A DNA stretch of 44,177 nucleotides from Cupriavidus sp. D384 (GCF_001652915.1 NZ_BBQI01000129.1:1-44177); one strand, 5' to 3'. Counted from the first letter of the stretch, positions 1 through 8,178 are shown. The notes: generated by a model not told the origin, from the sequence alone. Numbers and translations: made by a program.

Positions 1-1361
1 GTGCCGCGCTGCTGATCGGCGCCTGCGTCAGCGCCGTCTGGATCGCCGGCAGCGCCCTGCATGCCCCGCCCGCGCTGATCTGGGCCGGCGCGCTGGTACT
101 GTCCACGGTTTCCTGCTGGGCCGTCGGCGTGCTGCCGGAGCCCACGGCCACGCTGCTGTTCTTCCTGTCCGCCGTGGTCTTCCATATCGCGCCGCCAACG
201 GTGGTGTTCTCCGGATTCACGTCGACGGCATGGTGGCTGATGTTCGGCGGCGCCGTGACTGGCGTGGCCCTGCGCAGCACCGGCCTGGCGCTGCGGCTGG
301 CGGACATCATCTTCCACAAGCGGGTGGGCACTTACCCCCAGGTGATCACCACGGTGGCGCTGAGCGCGGTGGGTCTGGCGTTCCTGATGCCCTCCACCAC
401 GGGCCGCGTGCTGCTGCTGATGCCGATCGTGCTGGCGCTGGCCGACCGGCTGGGCTTTGCCGCCGGATCGAACGGCCGCATCGGCATGGTGATGACCGTC
501 GCCGCGGCCAGCTACATGCCGCCCACCACCATCCTGCCGGCCAATATCCCGAATAGCGTGCTGCTGGGTGCGGCCAGTTCGCTCTATCACATCAACCTCA
601 GCTACGGCAGCTACCTGCTGCTGCATTTCCCGGTGCTGGGCGCGCTGAAGACCGTGGTGCTGATCTGGGTGATCTGCAAGCTGTTTCCGGAAAACGGCCC
701 GATGCCGGCCCAGCCGCCCGCCATGCAGACCGCGATGGGTGCGCAGGAGCGCGTGCTGGCCGTCATCCTGGCGCTGGCGGTGGCCGGGTTCGCCACCGAT
801 GCGTGGCATGGCATCTCGCCGGCCTGGATTTCGCTGGCCGCGTGCATCGTCTGCCTGCTGCCCGGTATCGGCCTGGTGTCGCCCAAGGCGCTGACCGAGC
901 AGGTTCACCTGGTGCCGCTGATCTACGTGGCCGGCTTTCTGGGGCTCGGGGCGGTGGTGGAATCCACGGGGCTGGGCAGCGCCATCAGTGCCGGGCTGCT
1001 GCATGTGCTGCCGCTGACGCCGGGCCATACGGCGGCCAACGTGGGCACCATCGGGGCCATGGGCGCGGTACTGGGCATGATGTCGACGCTGCCCGCGCTG
1101 CCCGCCGTGCTCACGCCGCTGGCACGCGACCTGGCCAATGCCACGGGGCTGCCGCTGGAATCGGTGCTGATGCTGCAGGTGCCGGTGTTCTCGACGGTGT
1201 TCTTCCCCTACCAGTCACCGCCGATCGTGATCGCGATGCAGCTTGGCGGCGTGGGCTTGCGCCACGGCACACGGCTTTGCCTGACCATGGCGGCCATCAC
1301 GCTCGTGGTGCTGCTGCCGCTGGATTACTTCTGGTGGAAGCTGCTGGGCTACCTGCCCTGA
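1..1361 (+). CDS. SLC13/DASS-type anion (dicarboxylate) carrier, 5'-truncated by the window edge
   Basis: The reading frame is open from base 3, so the start lies upstream; about 452 codons are visible. The protein is a string of hydrophobic helices with short loops, typical of a secondary carrier in the inner membrane. The stretch FLMPSTTGRVLLLMP, a second SYMPPTTILPANIPNS segment, and a late VFFPYQSPPIVIA segment look like the paired Ser/Thr-Pro-Thr hairpin motifs by which SLC13 (DASS) carriers hold Na+ and a di- or tricarboxylate. This family imports succinate, malate, citrate or sulfate. The substrate cannot be read from the sequence; organic-acid catabolic genes downstream make a carboxylate plausible. 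The gene is convergent with the small repressor gene that follows. I am fairly sure of the superfamily and unsure of the substrate. Confidence 0.75.
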   Translation, partial: AALLIGACVSAVWIAGSALHAPPALIWAGALVLSTVSCWAVGVLPEPTATLLFFLSAVVFHIAPPTVVFSGFTSTAWWLMFGGAVTGVALRSTGLALRLADIIFHKRVGTYPQVITTVALSAVGLAFLMPSTTGRVLLLMPIVLALADRLGFAAGSNGRIGMVMTVAAASYMPPTTILPANIPNSVLLGAASSLYHINLSYGSYLLLHFPVLGALKTVVLIWVICKLFPENGPMPAQPPAMQTAMGAQERVLAVILALAVAGFATDAWHGISPAWISLAACIVCLLPGIGLVSPKALTEQVHLVPLIYVAGFLGLGAVVESTGLGSAISAGLLHVLPLTPGHTAANVGTIGAMGAVLGMMSTLPALPAVLTPLARDLANATGLPLESVLMLQVPVFSTVFFPYQSPPIVIAMQLGGVGLRHGTRLCLTMAAITLVVLLPLDYFWWKLLGYLP

Positions 1362-1396
1362 CTGGCCGGACGCGGCACAGGCTGCCGCGCGCCGGG

Positions 1397-1654
1397 CTAC
1401 CAATCGAGCTTCTCCAGCAACGCATCGCGCACGGCACGCGGCTCGATGTGCAGATCCATGTCGTAGGCTCCCAGCAGCGCCAGCAACTGCGCCACGCTGA
1501 TGGTCTCCGGATTCAGTTCCATATGGGAGATGCGGCTCTGGCTGATGGCCAGCCGTGCGGCGGCGTCGGCCTGGGTCAGGCCGGCGATCTTGCGCGCGCC
1601 CTGGAGCACCTGCCCCAGTTGATCGCTGCTGGTAATGGTGACTCTGGCGGACAT
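1397..1654 (-). CDS. HipB-like XRE-family DNA-binding protein (orphan antitoxin/repressor)
   Basis: An 85-residue protein consisting essentially of one Cro/C1-type helix-turn-helix. Residues about 10-65 fit the fold, with the GLTQADAAARLAISQSRISHME recognition region and the NPETISVAQLLALLGAYDMDL segment typical of HipB-type antitoxins. HipB proteins bind operator DNA and usually neutralise the kinase toxin HipA, encoded immediately downstream in the same operon. Here the downstream side is occupied by the convergent end of a carrier gene, so no hipA partner is present. The upstream region holds a short perfect palindrome that could be its own operator. It may be a stranded antitoxin or a stand-alone repressor. 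The fold is confident; the role is open. Confidence 0.75.
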   Translation of the reverse strand: MSARVTITSSDQLGQVLQGARKIAGLTQADAAARLAISQSRISHMELNPETISVAQLLALLGAYDMDLHIEPRAVRDALLEKLDW

Positions 1655-1718
1655 CTCGGTCTACCCGGCAGTAAATACATCTGGAATCTATCAATTTCCA
1701 CCAGCAATTGACAAATTC

Positions 1719-1733
1719 TTCGTCATTGACGAA
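1719..1733. promoter_or_regulatory. Palindromic operator candidate upstream of the HipB-like gene
   Basis: TTCGTCA-T-TGACGAA is a perfect 7-bp inverted repeat around one base, about 65 bp upstream of the HipB-like start. On the minus strand it lies just upstream of a plausible promoter (TTGTCA, 18-bp spacer, TAGATT). This position fits autoregulation by the helix-turn-helix protein; binding is inferred. Confidence 0.4.
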
Positions 1734-1832
1734 TGCGCGGATGGCGTCATTACCCATGGGGTGGGTAGATGGCGGGCTGGCCGTTGCCAAAAACAAACGC
1801 CCCGGCCAAATCCGGCCTGGCGGGCGGGAGCG

Positions 1833-2534
1833 TCAGCGCAGGTAATCGCGGAAGCGCGAGCGGATTTCCTCGACGTTGGCAAGCGTGCCGGTCAGGTGGT
1901 CACGCAGCGCGGTCTCGGCCGCGGCCAGATTGCCATCGGCAATCGCGTCGACAATCGCCGTATGGTCGCGCAGCACCGCGTTGGCCTTGCCCGGAATGGG
2001 CAGGTGCAGCCGGCGCAAGCGGTCCAGATGCCCGCTCTGGCGGCGTACCAGCCCGAACAGGTCGGGCACGGCGGCGGCCTCGTAGAGCTGCCGATGGAAA
2101 TACTGGTCGTTGGCGGTGAACTCGGCCAGATCGTCGAGTTCGAGCATCCGCTGCTGGCGCGCCACCGTGGCGCGCAGGCGTTCCACCAGAGCCGGATCGG
2201 GCGCGCCCGCCAGGGTCCGGACGATTTCCACCTCCACCGAGCGGCGCAGGAAATGCGCCTGCCGCGCCAACGCCACATCGATACGGCTGACGCGGGTGGC
2301 GTGCTGCGGAAACACATCGACCAGCCCCTCTTCGGCCAGCCGCATCAGCGCATCGCGCACGGGCGTCTGGCTGATGCCGTACTGCAGCGCCAGTTCGGGG
2401 CGCGACAGCACCGTGCCCGGCGGCAGCGCCATCGAGATGATCTGGTCCCGCATATGCTCGAACACCTGCGGCGCCGCCTGGCGCGTACGGTCGAACTGGA
2501 ACTGCGCGGAAGGGTTGGGTAGCGTGGCGGCCAT
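1833..2534 (-). CDS. GntR-family transcriptional regulator, FCD (FadR-like) subfamily
   Basis: A 233-residue protein with an N-terminal winged helix-turn-helix (about residues 22-85) that has the GntR signature: PPGTVLSRPELALQYGIS followed by QTPVRDALMRLAEEGLV. A helical FCD effector domain follows (about 95-225); DDLAEFTANDQYFHRQLYEA and HLDRLRRLHL contribute residues that bind a metal or ligand in this fold. FCD regulators sense small organic acids such as sugar acids, pyruvate or glycolate. The gene is divergent from the dehydratase operon, and the intergenic region contains a perfect AT-rich palindrome inside the operon promoter. The likely job is substrate-relieved repression of that operon. 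Length and architecture are normal for the family. Confidence 0.88.
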   Translation of the reverse strand: MAATLPNPSAQFQFDRTRQAAPQVFEHMRDQIISMALPPGTVLSRPELALQYGISQTPVRDALMRLAEEGLVDVFPQHATRVSRIDVALARQAHFLRRSVEVEIVRTLAGAPDPALVERLRATVARQQRMLELDDLAEFTANDQYFHRQLYEAAAVPDLFGLVRRQSGHLDRLRRLHLPIPGKANAVLRDHTAIVDAIADGNLAAAETALRDHLTGTLANVEEIRSRFRDYLR

Positions 2535-2593
2535 GCGTAAATGACTGGAATGTTCGGCGCGATTCTAGCCGAAGCGCCGCGGAAATCCCCGCG

Positions 2594-2622
2594 TTGACGT
2601 ACTAATATATTAGTGCTTTAAT
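2594..2622 (+). promoter_or_regulatory. Sigma70-type promoter with an internal palindromic operator (GntR target)
   Basis: TTGACG (2594-2599) and TTTAAT (2617-2622) are separated by exactly 17 bp. The spacer contains the perfect 14-bp palindrome ACTAATATATTAGT (2601-2614). An operator between -35 and -10 is a classic repression geometry. The divergent GntR/FCD gene next door is the obvious candidate repressor. The elements are seen directly; the protein-site pairing is inferred. Confidence 0.65.
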
Positions 2623-2683
2623 TCCCAAAACCCCAGTCGTCGTACAACTAGGCGACTGGCAGGATTCAAAGGTGGAGACAACG

Positions 2684-4423
2684 ATGACGGCACAAAAAAA
2701 GACGCCGGACCAGCTGCGCAGCGCGCGCTGGTTCGCGCCCGACGACCTGCGCTCGTCCGGGCATCGCTCGCGGATCATGCAGATGGGCTACGCACCCGAT
2801 GAATGGATGGGCAAGCCGCTCGTCGCCATCATCAACACGTGGTCCGACATCAACCCCTGCCACTCGCACTTCAAACAGCGCGTGGAAGACGTGAAGCGCG
2901 GCATCCTGCAGGCCGGTGGCTTTCCCGTGGAGCTACCGGCCATTTCCTTGTCCGAAAGCTCGGTCAAGCCGACCACCATGCTCTATCGGAACCTGCTCGC
3001 CATCGAGACCGAGGAGCTGATCCGTTCGCATCCGATCGACGGCGCCGTGCTGATGGGCGGCTGCGACAAGACCACGCCTGGCCTGCTGATGGGCGCCACC
3101 AGCGCTGGCGTGCCGGCCATCTACGTGCCCGCCGGCCCGATGCTGCGTGGCAACTACAAGGGCCAGGTTCTTGGCTCTGGCTCCGACGCCTGGAAGTTCT
3201 GGGACGAGCGCCGCGCCGGCAATATCAGCAAGACCGAGTGGATCGGCATCGAGGGCGGCATTGCGCGCAGCCACGGCACCTGCATGACGATGGGCACGGC
3301 CAGCACCATGACCGCGATTGCCGAGGCCATCGGCATGACGCTGCCCGGTGCCTCGTCGATTCCGGCGGCCGACGCCAACCACATCCGCATGTGTTCCGAA
3401 GCAGGCCGGCGCATCGTCGGCATGGTCTGGGAAGACCTGACGCCAAAGCGCATCCAGACACGCGAGTCGTTCGAAAACGCGATTGCGGTAGCCATGGCGA
3501 TGGGCTGCTCCACCAACGCCATCATCCATGTGATTGCGATGGCGCGTCGCGCCGGCCATGACATCGGCCTGGACGACTTCGACCGCATGAGCCGCCATGT
3601 ACCCGTGATCGCCAACATCCGGCCCAGCGGCGACAAATACCTGATGGAGGACTTCTTCTACGCCGGGGGCCTGCCGGCGCTGATGAACCGCATCGGCGAC
3701 AAGCTCCATCTCGACACGCCCACCGTCACGGGTCGCACGCTGGGCGAGAACATTGCCGGCGCCGAAGTCCACAACGACGACGTGATCCGCACCTGCGAGA
3801 ACGCGCTGTACCAGGAAGGCGCACTGGCCGTGCTGCGCGGCAATATCGCGCCCGACGGCTGCGTGATCAAGCCCAGCGCCTGCGAGAAGCGCTTCTTCAA
3901 ACATACCGGCCCGGCGCTGGTGTTCGACGACTATCCGTCGATGAAGGCCGCCGTCGAGAACGAGAACCTCGATGTCACGGCCGACCACATCCTGATCCTG
4001 CGCAACGCCGGCCCGCAGGGCGGCCCCGGCATGCCGGAGTGGGGCATGCTGCCGATTCCGAAAAAACTCGTGAAACAGGGCGTGCGCGACATGCTGCGCA
4101 TGTCAGACGCGCGCATGAGCGGCACCAGCTATGGCGCCTGCATCCTGCACGTGGCGCCCGAGGCCTACATCGGCGGGCCGTTCGCGCTGGTGAAGACGGG
4201 CGACCTGATTTCGGTCGACATCGACCGGCGCAGCATCCACCTGGAGGTGTCCGACGAAGAACTGGCCGCGCGGCGCGCCGCATGGACGCCGCTGCCCCCG
4301 CGCTATGCGCGCGGCTACGGCTACATGTTCTCGCGCCACGTTCGCCAGGCCAACGACGGCTGCGACTTCGACTTCCTGCAAACCGACTTCGGCGAGCCCG
4401 TGGGCGAACCGAGCATCTACTGA
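2684..4423 (+). CDS. IlvD/Edd-family dehydratase (sugar-acid type, L-arabinonate dehydratase-like)
   Basis: A 579-residue Fe-S dehydratase of the dihydroxyacid dehydratase/6-phosphogluconate dehydratase family, which removes water from 2,3-dihydroxy acids to give 2-keto-3-deoxy acids. Cluster-ligand regions are visible: NPCHSHF, MGGCDKTTPG and SHGTCMTMGTAS. The C-terminal MSDARMSGTSYGACILHV block is the family signature. Its length and the N-terminal LRSARWFAPDDLR segment favour the sugar-acid branch (arabinonate/xylonate-type) over true IlvD, but the substrate is not proven. The ATG at 2684 is chosen because GGTGGAG lies 6 bases upstream; an in-frame GTG at 2672 overlaps that site. It is the first gene of an operon with an aldolase-like, a receptor and a dehydrogenase gene, driven by the promoter at 2594. 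Confidence 0.85.
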   Translation: MTAQKKTPDQLRSARWFAPDDLRSSGHRSRIMQMGYAPDEWMGKPLVAIINTWSDINPCHSHFKQRVEDVKRGILQAGGFPVELPAISLSESSVKPTTMLYRNLLAIETEELIRSHPIDGAVLMGGCDKTTPGLLMGATSAGVPAIYVPAGPMLRGNYKGQVLGSGSDAWKFWDERRAGNISKTEWIGIEGGIARSHGTCMTMGTASTMTAIAEAIGMTLPGASSIPAADANHIRMCSEAGRRIVGMVWEDLTPKRIQTRESFENAIAVAMAMGCSTNAIIHVIAMARRAGHDIGLDDFDRMSRHVPVIANIRPSGDKYLMEDFFYAGGLPALMNRIGDKLHLDTPTVTGRTLGENIAGAEVHNDDVIRTCENALYQEGALAVLRGNIAPDGCVIKPSACEKRFFKHTGPALVFDDYPSMKAAVENENLDVTADHILILRNAGPQGGPGMPEWGMLPIPKKLVKQGVRDMLRMSDARMSGTSYGACILHVAPEAYIGGPFALVKTGDLISVDIDRRSIHLEVSDEELAARRAAWTPLPPRYARGYGYMFSRHVRQANDGCDFDFLQTDFGEPVGEPSIY

Positions 4424-4433
4424 GGCTACCCCC

Positions 4434-5153
4434 ATGACCCCGCTCAGTTCCAGCCTGCGCAACGCGCTGAAGACCGTCAGCACCGCCACGATCTGTACCG
4501 CGCTGTTCAAGCGCGGCCTGCGCAACCAGTTCATCCAGGACGTGCGCCCGCTCAACCCTGACGCCGGCACGATGGTCGGCGAAGCATTCACGCTGCGCTA
4601 TATCCCGGCCCGCGAAGACCTGAACCCCATCACCGTGTTCCAGGACCCGAACCATCCGCAGCGCCAGGCCATCGAGCAGTGCCCGCCCGGTGCCGTGCTG
4701 GTGATCGACAGCCGCAAGGACGCCCGTGCCGCATCGGCCGGATCGATCCTGGTCACGCGGCTGATGCAGCGCGGCGGCGCGGGCATCGTCACCGATGGCG
4801 GCTTCCGCGATTCGCCCGAGATCGCGCAGATGGCAATGCCCGCCTACCACCATCGTCCGTCGGCTCCCACCAACCTGACGCTGCACCAGGCGCTGGAATT
4901 CAACGTGCCGATCGGCTGCGGCGACGTGGCGGTGTTTCCGGGCGACGTGATGGTGGGCGATGCCGAAGGCGTGGTCGTCATTCCCTGGCACATCGCCGAG
5001 GAGATTGCCGCCGAAGCCGTGGAAATGACCGCGTTCGAAGACTTCGTGACCGAGGAAGTACGCAACGGCCGCTCGATCATCGGGCTCTATCCGCCAACCA
5101 CCGAACAGGCGCGCGCGGATTTCGCCGCGTGGCGCAAGGCCAAGGGACGCTGA
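4434..5153 (+). CDS. RraA-like aldolase/decarboxylase (HMG aldolase family)
   Basis: A 239-residue protein of the RraA/4-hydroxy-4-methyl-2-oxoglutarate aldolase family. The family signature is present: GAGIVTDGGFRDSPEI carries the conserved Arg-Asp that binds pyruvate and a divalent metal, and GDVMVGDAEGVVVIP follows. Family members cleave or decarboxylate 2-keto acids; some are RNase E inhibitors, which is less likely here. The ATG at 4434 lies 10 bases after the dehydratase stop, behind a weak GAGG site. Coupled to a dehydratase producing 2-keto-3-deoxy acids, an aldolase or oxaloacetate/keto-acid decarboxylase step is the natural reading. Longer upstream starts in the same frame overlap the dehydratase and carry no coding-like sequence. 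Confidence 0.82.
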   Translation: MTPLSSSLRNALKTVSTATICTALFKRGLRNQFIQDVRPLNPDAGTMVGEAFTLRYIPAREDLNPITVFQDPNHPQRQAIEQCPPGAVLVIDSRKDARAASAGSILVTRLMQRGGAGIVTDGGFRDSPEIAQMAMPAYHHRPSAPTNLTLHQALEFNVPIGCGDVAVFPGDVMVGDAEGVVVIPWHIAEEIAAEAVEMTAFEDFVTEEVRNGRSIIGLYPPTTEQARADFAAWRKAKGR

Positions 5154-5202
5154 CGCGATCGGCCCAGACCCACCTGCCTATAACAATTCCGGAGACAAAC
5201 CC

Positions 5203-6171
5203 ATGTTGAAGATTGCCCGCATCGCCGCCGCGGCCCTGGCCGTGACCGCTGCCTTTGGCGCCCACGCCCAGGGCGAATGGCCGACCAGGCCCGTTACCAT
5301 CATCGTGCCGTTCACGCCCGGCGGCGGCACCGACATCGGCACGCGGCTCGTGGCACAGCGGCTGTCGCAGATCTGGAGCCAGCCGGTGGTGGTGGACAAC
5401 CGCCCTGGCGCGGCCGGCAATGTCGGCCTGGAACTGACCGCGCGCGCCAAGCCCGATGGCTACACGCTGGTGGCTGGCAATGTCGGCACGCAGTCGATCA
5501 ACCCGTTCCTGTACAAGAAGCTCAACTACAAGCCGGACAGCTTCGTGCCCGTGACGATGATGGCCGAGCTGCCGTTCGCGCTGGTGGTCACGCCGGGCCT
5601 GCCCGCCAAAACACCGAAGGAACTGGTGGCGCTGGCCAAGGCCAAGCCCGGCAAGCTCACGTTCGCCAGCTCGGGCACAGGCGGCTCGCCGCACCTGTCT
5701 GGCGAGATCTTCAAGGCCGCCACCGGCACCGACATGCTGCACGTGCCCTACAAGGGCGGCGGCGCGGCCATGACCGACCTGATGGCCGGAAACGTCGACA
5801 TGCTGTTCGCGTCGATCCTGGAAACCACCGGCCACGTGAAGGCCGGCAAGCTGCGTGCGCTGGCCGTGACCGGCAGTGTGCGCTCGCCGTCGATGCCGGA
5901 TGTGCCCACGCTGGCCGAGGCCGGCATCCAGAACGCCGAGTCCGGCTCGTGGGTGGGCCTGCTGGCGCCCGCCGGCACGCCGAAAGACATCGTCGACAAG
6001 ATCGCGGCCGACGTGAAGAAGGTGGTCGCCATGCCCGAGGTCAAGAAGCAACTGATCGAACAGGGTGCGATTCCGGTAGGCAGCACGCCGCAGCAGTTTG
6101 CCGAGACCATCGCCAACGACCGCAAGCGTTACGCAAGGATCATCGCCGATAATCACCTGAGCGCCGACTGA
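5203..6171 (+). CDS. Bug/TctC-family periplasmic solute-binding receptor
   Basis: A 322-residue exported protein. The signal peptide is about residues 1-24 (cleavage near AHA/Q). The mature part begins with the WPTRPVTIIVPFTPGGGTDIGTR block that defines the tripartite tricarboxylate receptor (Bug) family, followed by VVDNRPGAAGNVG and later VPYKGGGAAMTDLMAGNVDM. Bug proteins hold carboxylated ligands such as citrate, sugar acids or aromatics in the periplasm. No TctA/TctB membrane partner is encoded nearby, which is usual in Burkholderiales, where many Bug receptors are orphans. A GGAGAC ribosome site precedes the start. Placement inside the dehydratase operon suggests it binds the substrate of that pathway. 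Confidence 0.92.
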   Translation: MLKIARIAAAALAVTAAFGAHAQGEWPTRPVTIIVPFTPGGGTDIGTRLVAQRLSQIWSQPVVVDNRPGAAGNVGLELTARAKPDGYTLVAGNVGTQSINPFLYKKLNYKPDSFVPVTMMAELPFALVVTPGLPAKTPKELVALAKAKPGKLTFASSGTGGSPHLSGEIFKAATGTDMLHVPYKGGGAAMTDLMAGNVDMLFASILETTGHVKAGKLRALAVTGSVRSPSMPDVPTLAEAGIQNAESGSWVGLLAPAGTPKDIVDKIAADVKKVVAMPEVKKQLIEQGAIPVGSTPQQFAETIANDRKRYARIIADNHLSAD

Positions 6172-6213
6172 TCGCGCGCCCGGACATTTCCATAACAAAA
6201 GGACTCTTCTCGC

Positions 6214-7152
6214 ATGAAACCCCGCCTCCTGCAGCATGGCCGGCTCCCGGAACAGACCGAAGCCCGTCTGGCCGAGCATTTCGACGTGCATCCCCTCTGG
6301 GCCGAAGGCGACCCCGCCGCGTATCTGGCGCAGCACGGTGGCGAGTTCGTGGCGATGACCACGCGCGCCGCCACCGGCGTTGACGCCGCGATGCTTGCCA
6401 CGCTGCCGAACCTGCGCGTGATCTCCAGCTTTGGCGTCGGCCTGGACAAGCTGGACCTGGACACTGCCCGCGCGCGGGGCATTGCCGTGGGCTACACGCC
6501 CGACGTGCTCAACGACTGCGTGGCCGATACCGCGTTTGCGCTGCTGATGGACGCGGCGCGCCAGGTCAGCGCCGCCGACCGCCATGTGCGCCGTGGCGAC
6601 TGGCTCAAGGGCCCGTATCCGCTGACCACGCGTGTCAGCGGCAAGCGTCTGGGCATCGTCGGCATGGGCCGCATCGGCCGGGTCATCGCCAAACGATCCA
6701 CCGGCTTCGACATGGAAGTGCGCTACTTCGGCCGCAAGGCGCAGGATGGCGTGCCCCACGGCTTCGAGCCGTCGCTGCAGGCACTGGCCGAATGGGCCGA
6801 CTTCCTGGTGATCGCGGCATCGGGCGGCCCCGAGACGCGCCACCTGGTGTCTGCCGATGTGCTGAAGGCGCTGGGTCCGCAGGGCTACCTGATCAATATC
6901 GCGCGCGGCACCGTGGTCGACGAAGCGGCGCTGGTCGATGCCCTGACGCACAAGCGTATTGCCGGTGCCGGCCTGGACGTGTTCGAGCATGAGCCGAAGG
7001 TGCCCGAAGCGCTGTTCGGCCTGGATAACGTCGTGCTGCTGCCGCACGTTGCCAGCGGCACGCACGAGACCCGCGCGGCAATGGCCGGGCTGGTGTTCGA
7101 CAACCTGGAGAGCTTCTTCGCCACCGGCGCGGTCCTGAAGTCGGCCATCTGA
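6214..7152 (+). CDS. D-isomer-specific 2-hydroxyacid dehydrogenase
   Basis: A 312-residue NAD(P)-dependent dehydrogenase, related to hydroxypyruvate/glyoxylate reductases. A Rossmann GxGxxG motif (GMGRIGRVIAKR) sits near residues 150-160 and is followed by FGRK, whose basic residue suggests NADPH preference. The catalytic triad is intact: Arg231 (NIARGT), Glu260 (FEHEP) and His278 (LPHVASG). It interconverts a 2-keto acid and a D-2-hydroxy acid, for example glyoxylate/hydroxypyruvate produced by aldol cleavage. It is the last gene of the operon beginning at 2684, 42 bp after the Bug gene, with an AAAGGA site. Family assignment is firm; the substrate is not. Confidence 0.9.
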   Translation: MKPRLLQHGRLPEQTEARLAEHFDVHPLWAEGDPAAYLAQHGGEFVAMTTRAATGVDAAMLATLPNLRVISSFGVGLDKLDLDTARARGIAVGYTPDVLNDCVADTAFALLMDAARQVSAADRHVRRGDWLKGPYPLTTRVSGKRLGIVGMGRIGRVIAKRSTGFDMEVRYFGRKAQDGVPHGFEPSLQALAEWADFLVIAASGGPETRHLVSADVLKALGPQGYLINIARGTVVDEAALVDALTHKRIAGAGLDVFEHEPKVPEALFGLDNVVLLPHVASGTHETRAAMAGLVFDNLESFFATGAVLKSAI

Positions 7153-7156
7153 GGCG

Positions 7157-7176
7157 CGGCAGCCCGGCGGCTGCCG
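7157..7176 (+). terminator. Stem-loop after the catabolic operon (possible terminator)
   Basis: CGGCAGCC and GGCTGCCG form a perfect 8-bp stem with a 4-base loop, directly after the last operon gene. It is followed by TCAAAAAA, not a T-run, so intrinsic termination on the plus strand is doubtful. It may instead stabilise the 3' end. Confidence 0.3.
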
Positions 7177-7270
7177 TCAAAAAAGCGTAGCCGGGTCGAC
7201 ACAGAGCGGAAATACTGCCGCCCACGGCCCGGCGCTACACTGGACATCTCATTTCCTGATGGAAGATGCG

Positions 7271-8155
7271 ATGTCCGCAAATTCTTCGCAGCCGCCATCC
7301 ACCTCGCGCCGCCGGCATCTGCTGGCCGCCCTCGGCGGCGCCGGACTGGTCACGCTGTCGCGCCCGGCATCTGCCGGCGCGCAGGCCTTGCCCACCGCCA
7401 CCCCGCTCCCGTTGACGGCACAGACCACCGAGGGGCCGTTCTACTTCGATGCAGGCAAGGTCCGCCAGGACATTACCGAGGGACAGTCGGGCGTGCCGCT
7501 CGATATCCGCTTTACGGTGGTCGATGTGCACGGCCGGCCCATGGCCGGCAAGCGCGTGGATCTGTGGCACTGCAACGCCGCGGGCGTGTACTCGGGCTAT
7601 GCCGGCCAGTTCGACGATCACGGCCAGCGGGTGTCCACCAAAGGCCAGACCTACCTGCGCGGCAGCCAGCCTGTGGGCGCCGATGGCGTGGCCGCGTTCC
7701 GCACCATCTATCCGGGCTGGTATGAAGGCCGCGCCACGCACCTGCACATGAAGGTGATCGACGGGCGCCGCACGCTGCTGACCACGCAGTGCTTTCTGCC
7801 CGATGCGCTCAACGAGTACCTGTACACGCAGCTGCCGGCCTACCGCCGCAAGCGGCTGCGCGAGACGCTGAACAGCAACGACGGCATCGCGCTGCGGGCC
7901 GGCGACACGGTATTTGGCGCCGTGCGCGAGGCAAAGGACCGCTATATCGCCACGCTGATGCTGGTGGTGGACCCGGCAGTGACGGCGCCCCGCGAATCGT
8001 TCCCGCCCGGCCCGCCGGGATCGCCGGGATCACCGGGATCAGCAGATGGCCCCCCGATGGGATCTCCCCCCGGATCTCCGCCGGGCCACGGCCCGCATGC
8101 GGCGCTGGACGGCGACGCGCGCGTGGCCGCCATGGTGCCAGGCATCAAGTCCTAG
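7271..8155 (+). CDS. Tat-exported intradiol ring-cleavage dioxygenase-like protein with collagen-like tail
   Basis: About 294 residues from the ATG at 7271, which has GGAAG five bases upstream; an in-frame ATG at 7259 has no ribosome site. The N-terminus carries a twin-arginine signal (SRRRHLLAALGG), so the enzyme is probably exported folded. The core matches the protocatechuate 3,4-dioxygenase beta fold: DIRFTVVDVHGRPMAGKRVDLWHCNAAGVYSGY supplies one Fe-binding Tyr, and YPGWYEGRATHLHMKV supplies the second Tyr and two His. The iron site therefore looks complete. The last 60 or so residues are low-complexity Gly-Pro-Pro/Gly-Ser-Pro repeats that intradiol dioxygenases normally lack. Exported members of this group are poorly characterised, and the substrate is unknown. 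The gene is monocistronic and convergent with the VOC gene. Confidence 0.82.
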   Translation: MSANSSQPPSTSRRRHLLAALGGAGLVTLSRPASAGAQALPTATPLPLTAQTTEGPFYFDAGKVRQDITEGQSGVPLDIRFTVVDVHGRPMAGKRVDLWHCNAAGVYSGYAGQFDDHGQRVSTKGQTYLRGSQPVGADGVAAFRTIYPGWYEGRATHLHMKVIDGRRTLLTTQCFLPDALNEYLYTQLPAYRRKRLRETLNSNDGIALRAGDTVFGAVREAKDRYIATLMLVVDPAVTAPRESFPPGPPGSPGSPGSADGPPMGSPPGSPPGHGPHAALDGDARVAAMVPGIKS

Positions 8156-8162
8156 CAGCCCC

Positions 8163-8178
8163 GGCCGCTTCAGCGGCC
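8163..8178. terminator. Short palindrome at a convergent gene junction
   Basis: GGCCGCT-TC-AGCGGCC is a perfect 7-bp inverted repeat. It lies 8 bases after the dioxygenase stop and overlaps the last codons of the convergent VOC gene. The loop is only two bases and no T-run follows, so the terminator role is tentative. Confidence 0.3.

Noticed and set aside
4305..4433. N-terminal extension of the RraA-like protein overlapping the dehydratase gene
   Set aside because: The 43 extra residues are Ala/Thr/Ser shadow of the dehydratase frame; the ATG at 4434 directly precedes the family sequence.
5077..7065. A 662-codon minus-strand frame opposite the Bug receptor and dehydrogenase
   Set aside because: Both plus-strand genes are confident, and the minus frame has shadow composition.
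7157..7182. Strong intrinsic terminator after the dehydrogenase gene
   Set aside because: The stem is good but is followed by an A-run, not a T-run, on the coding strand; it is listed only as a weak possibility.
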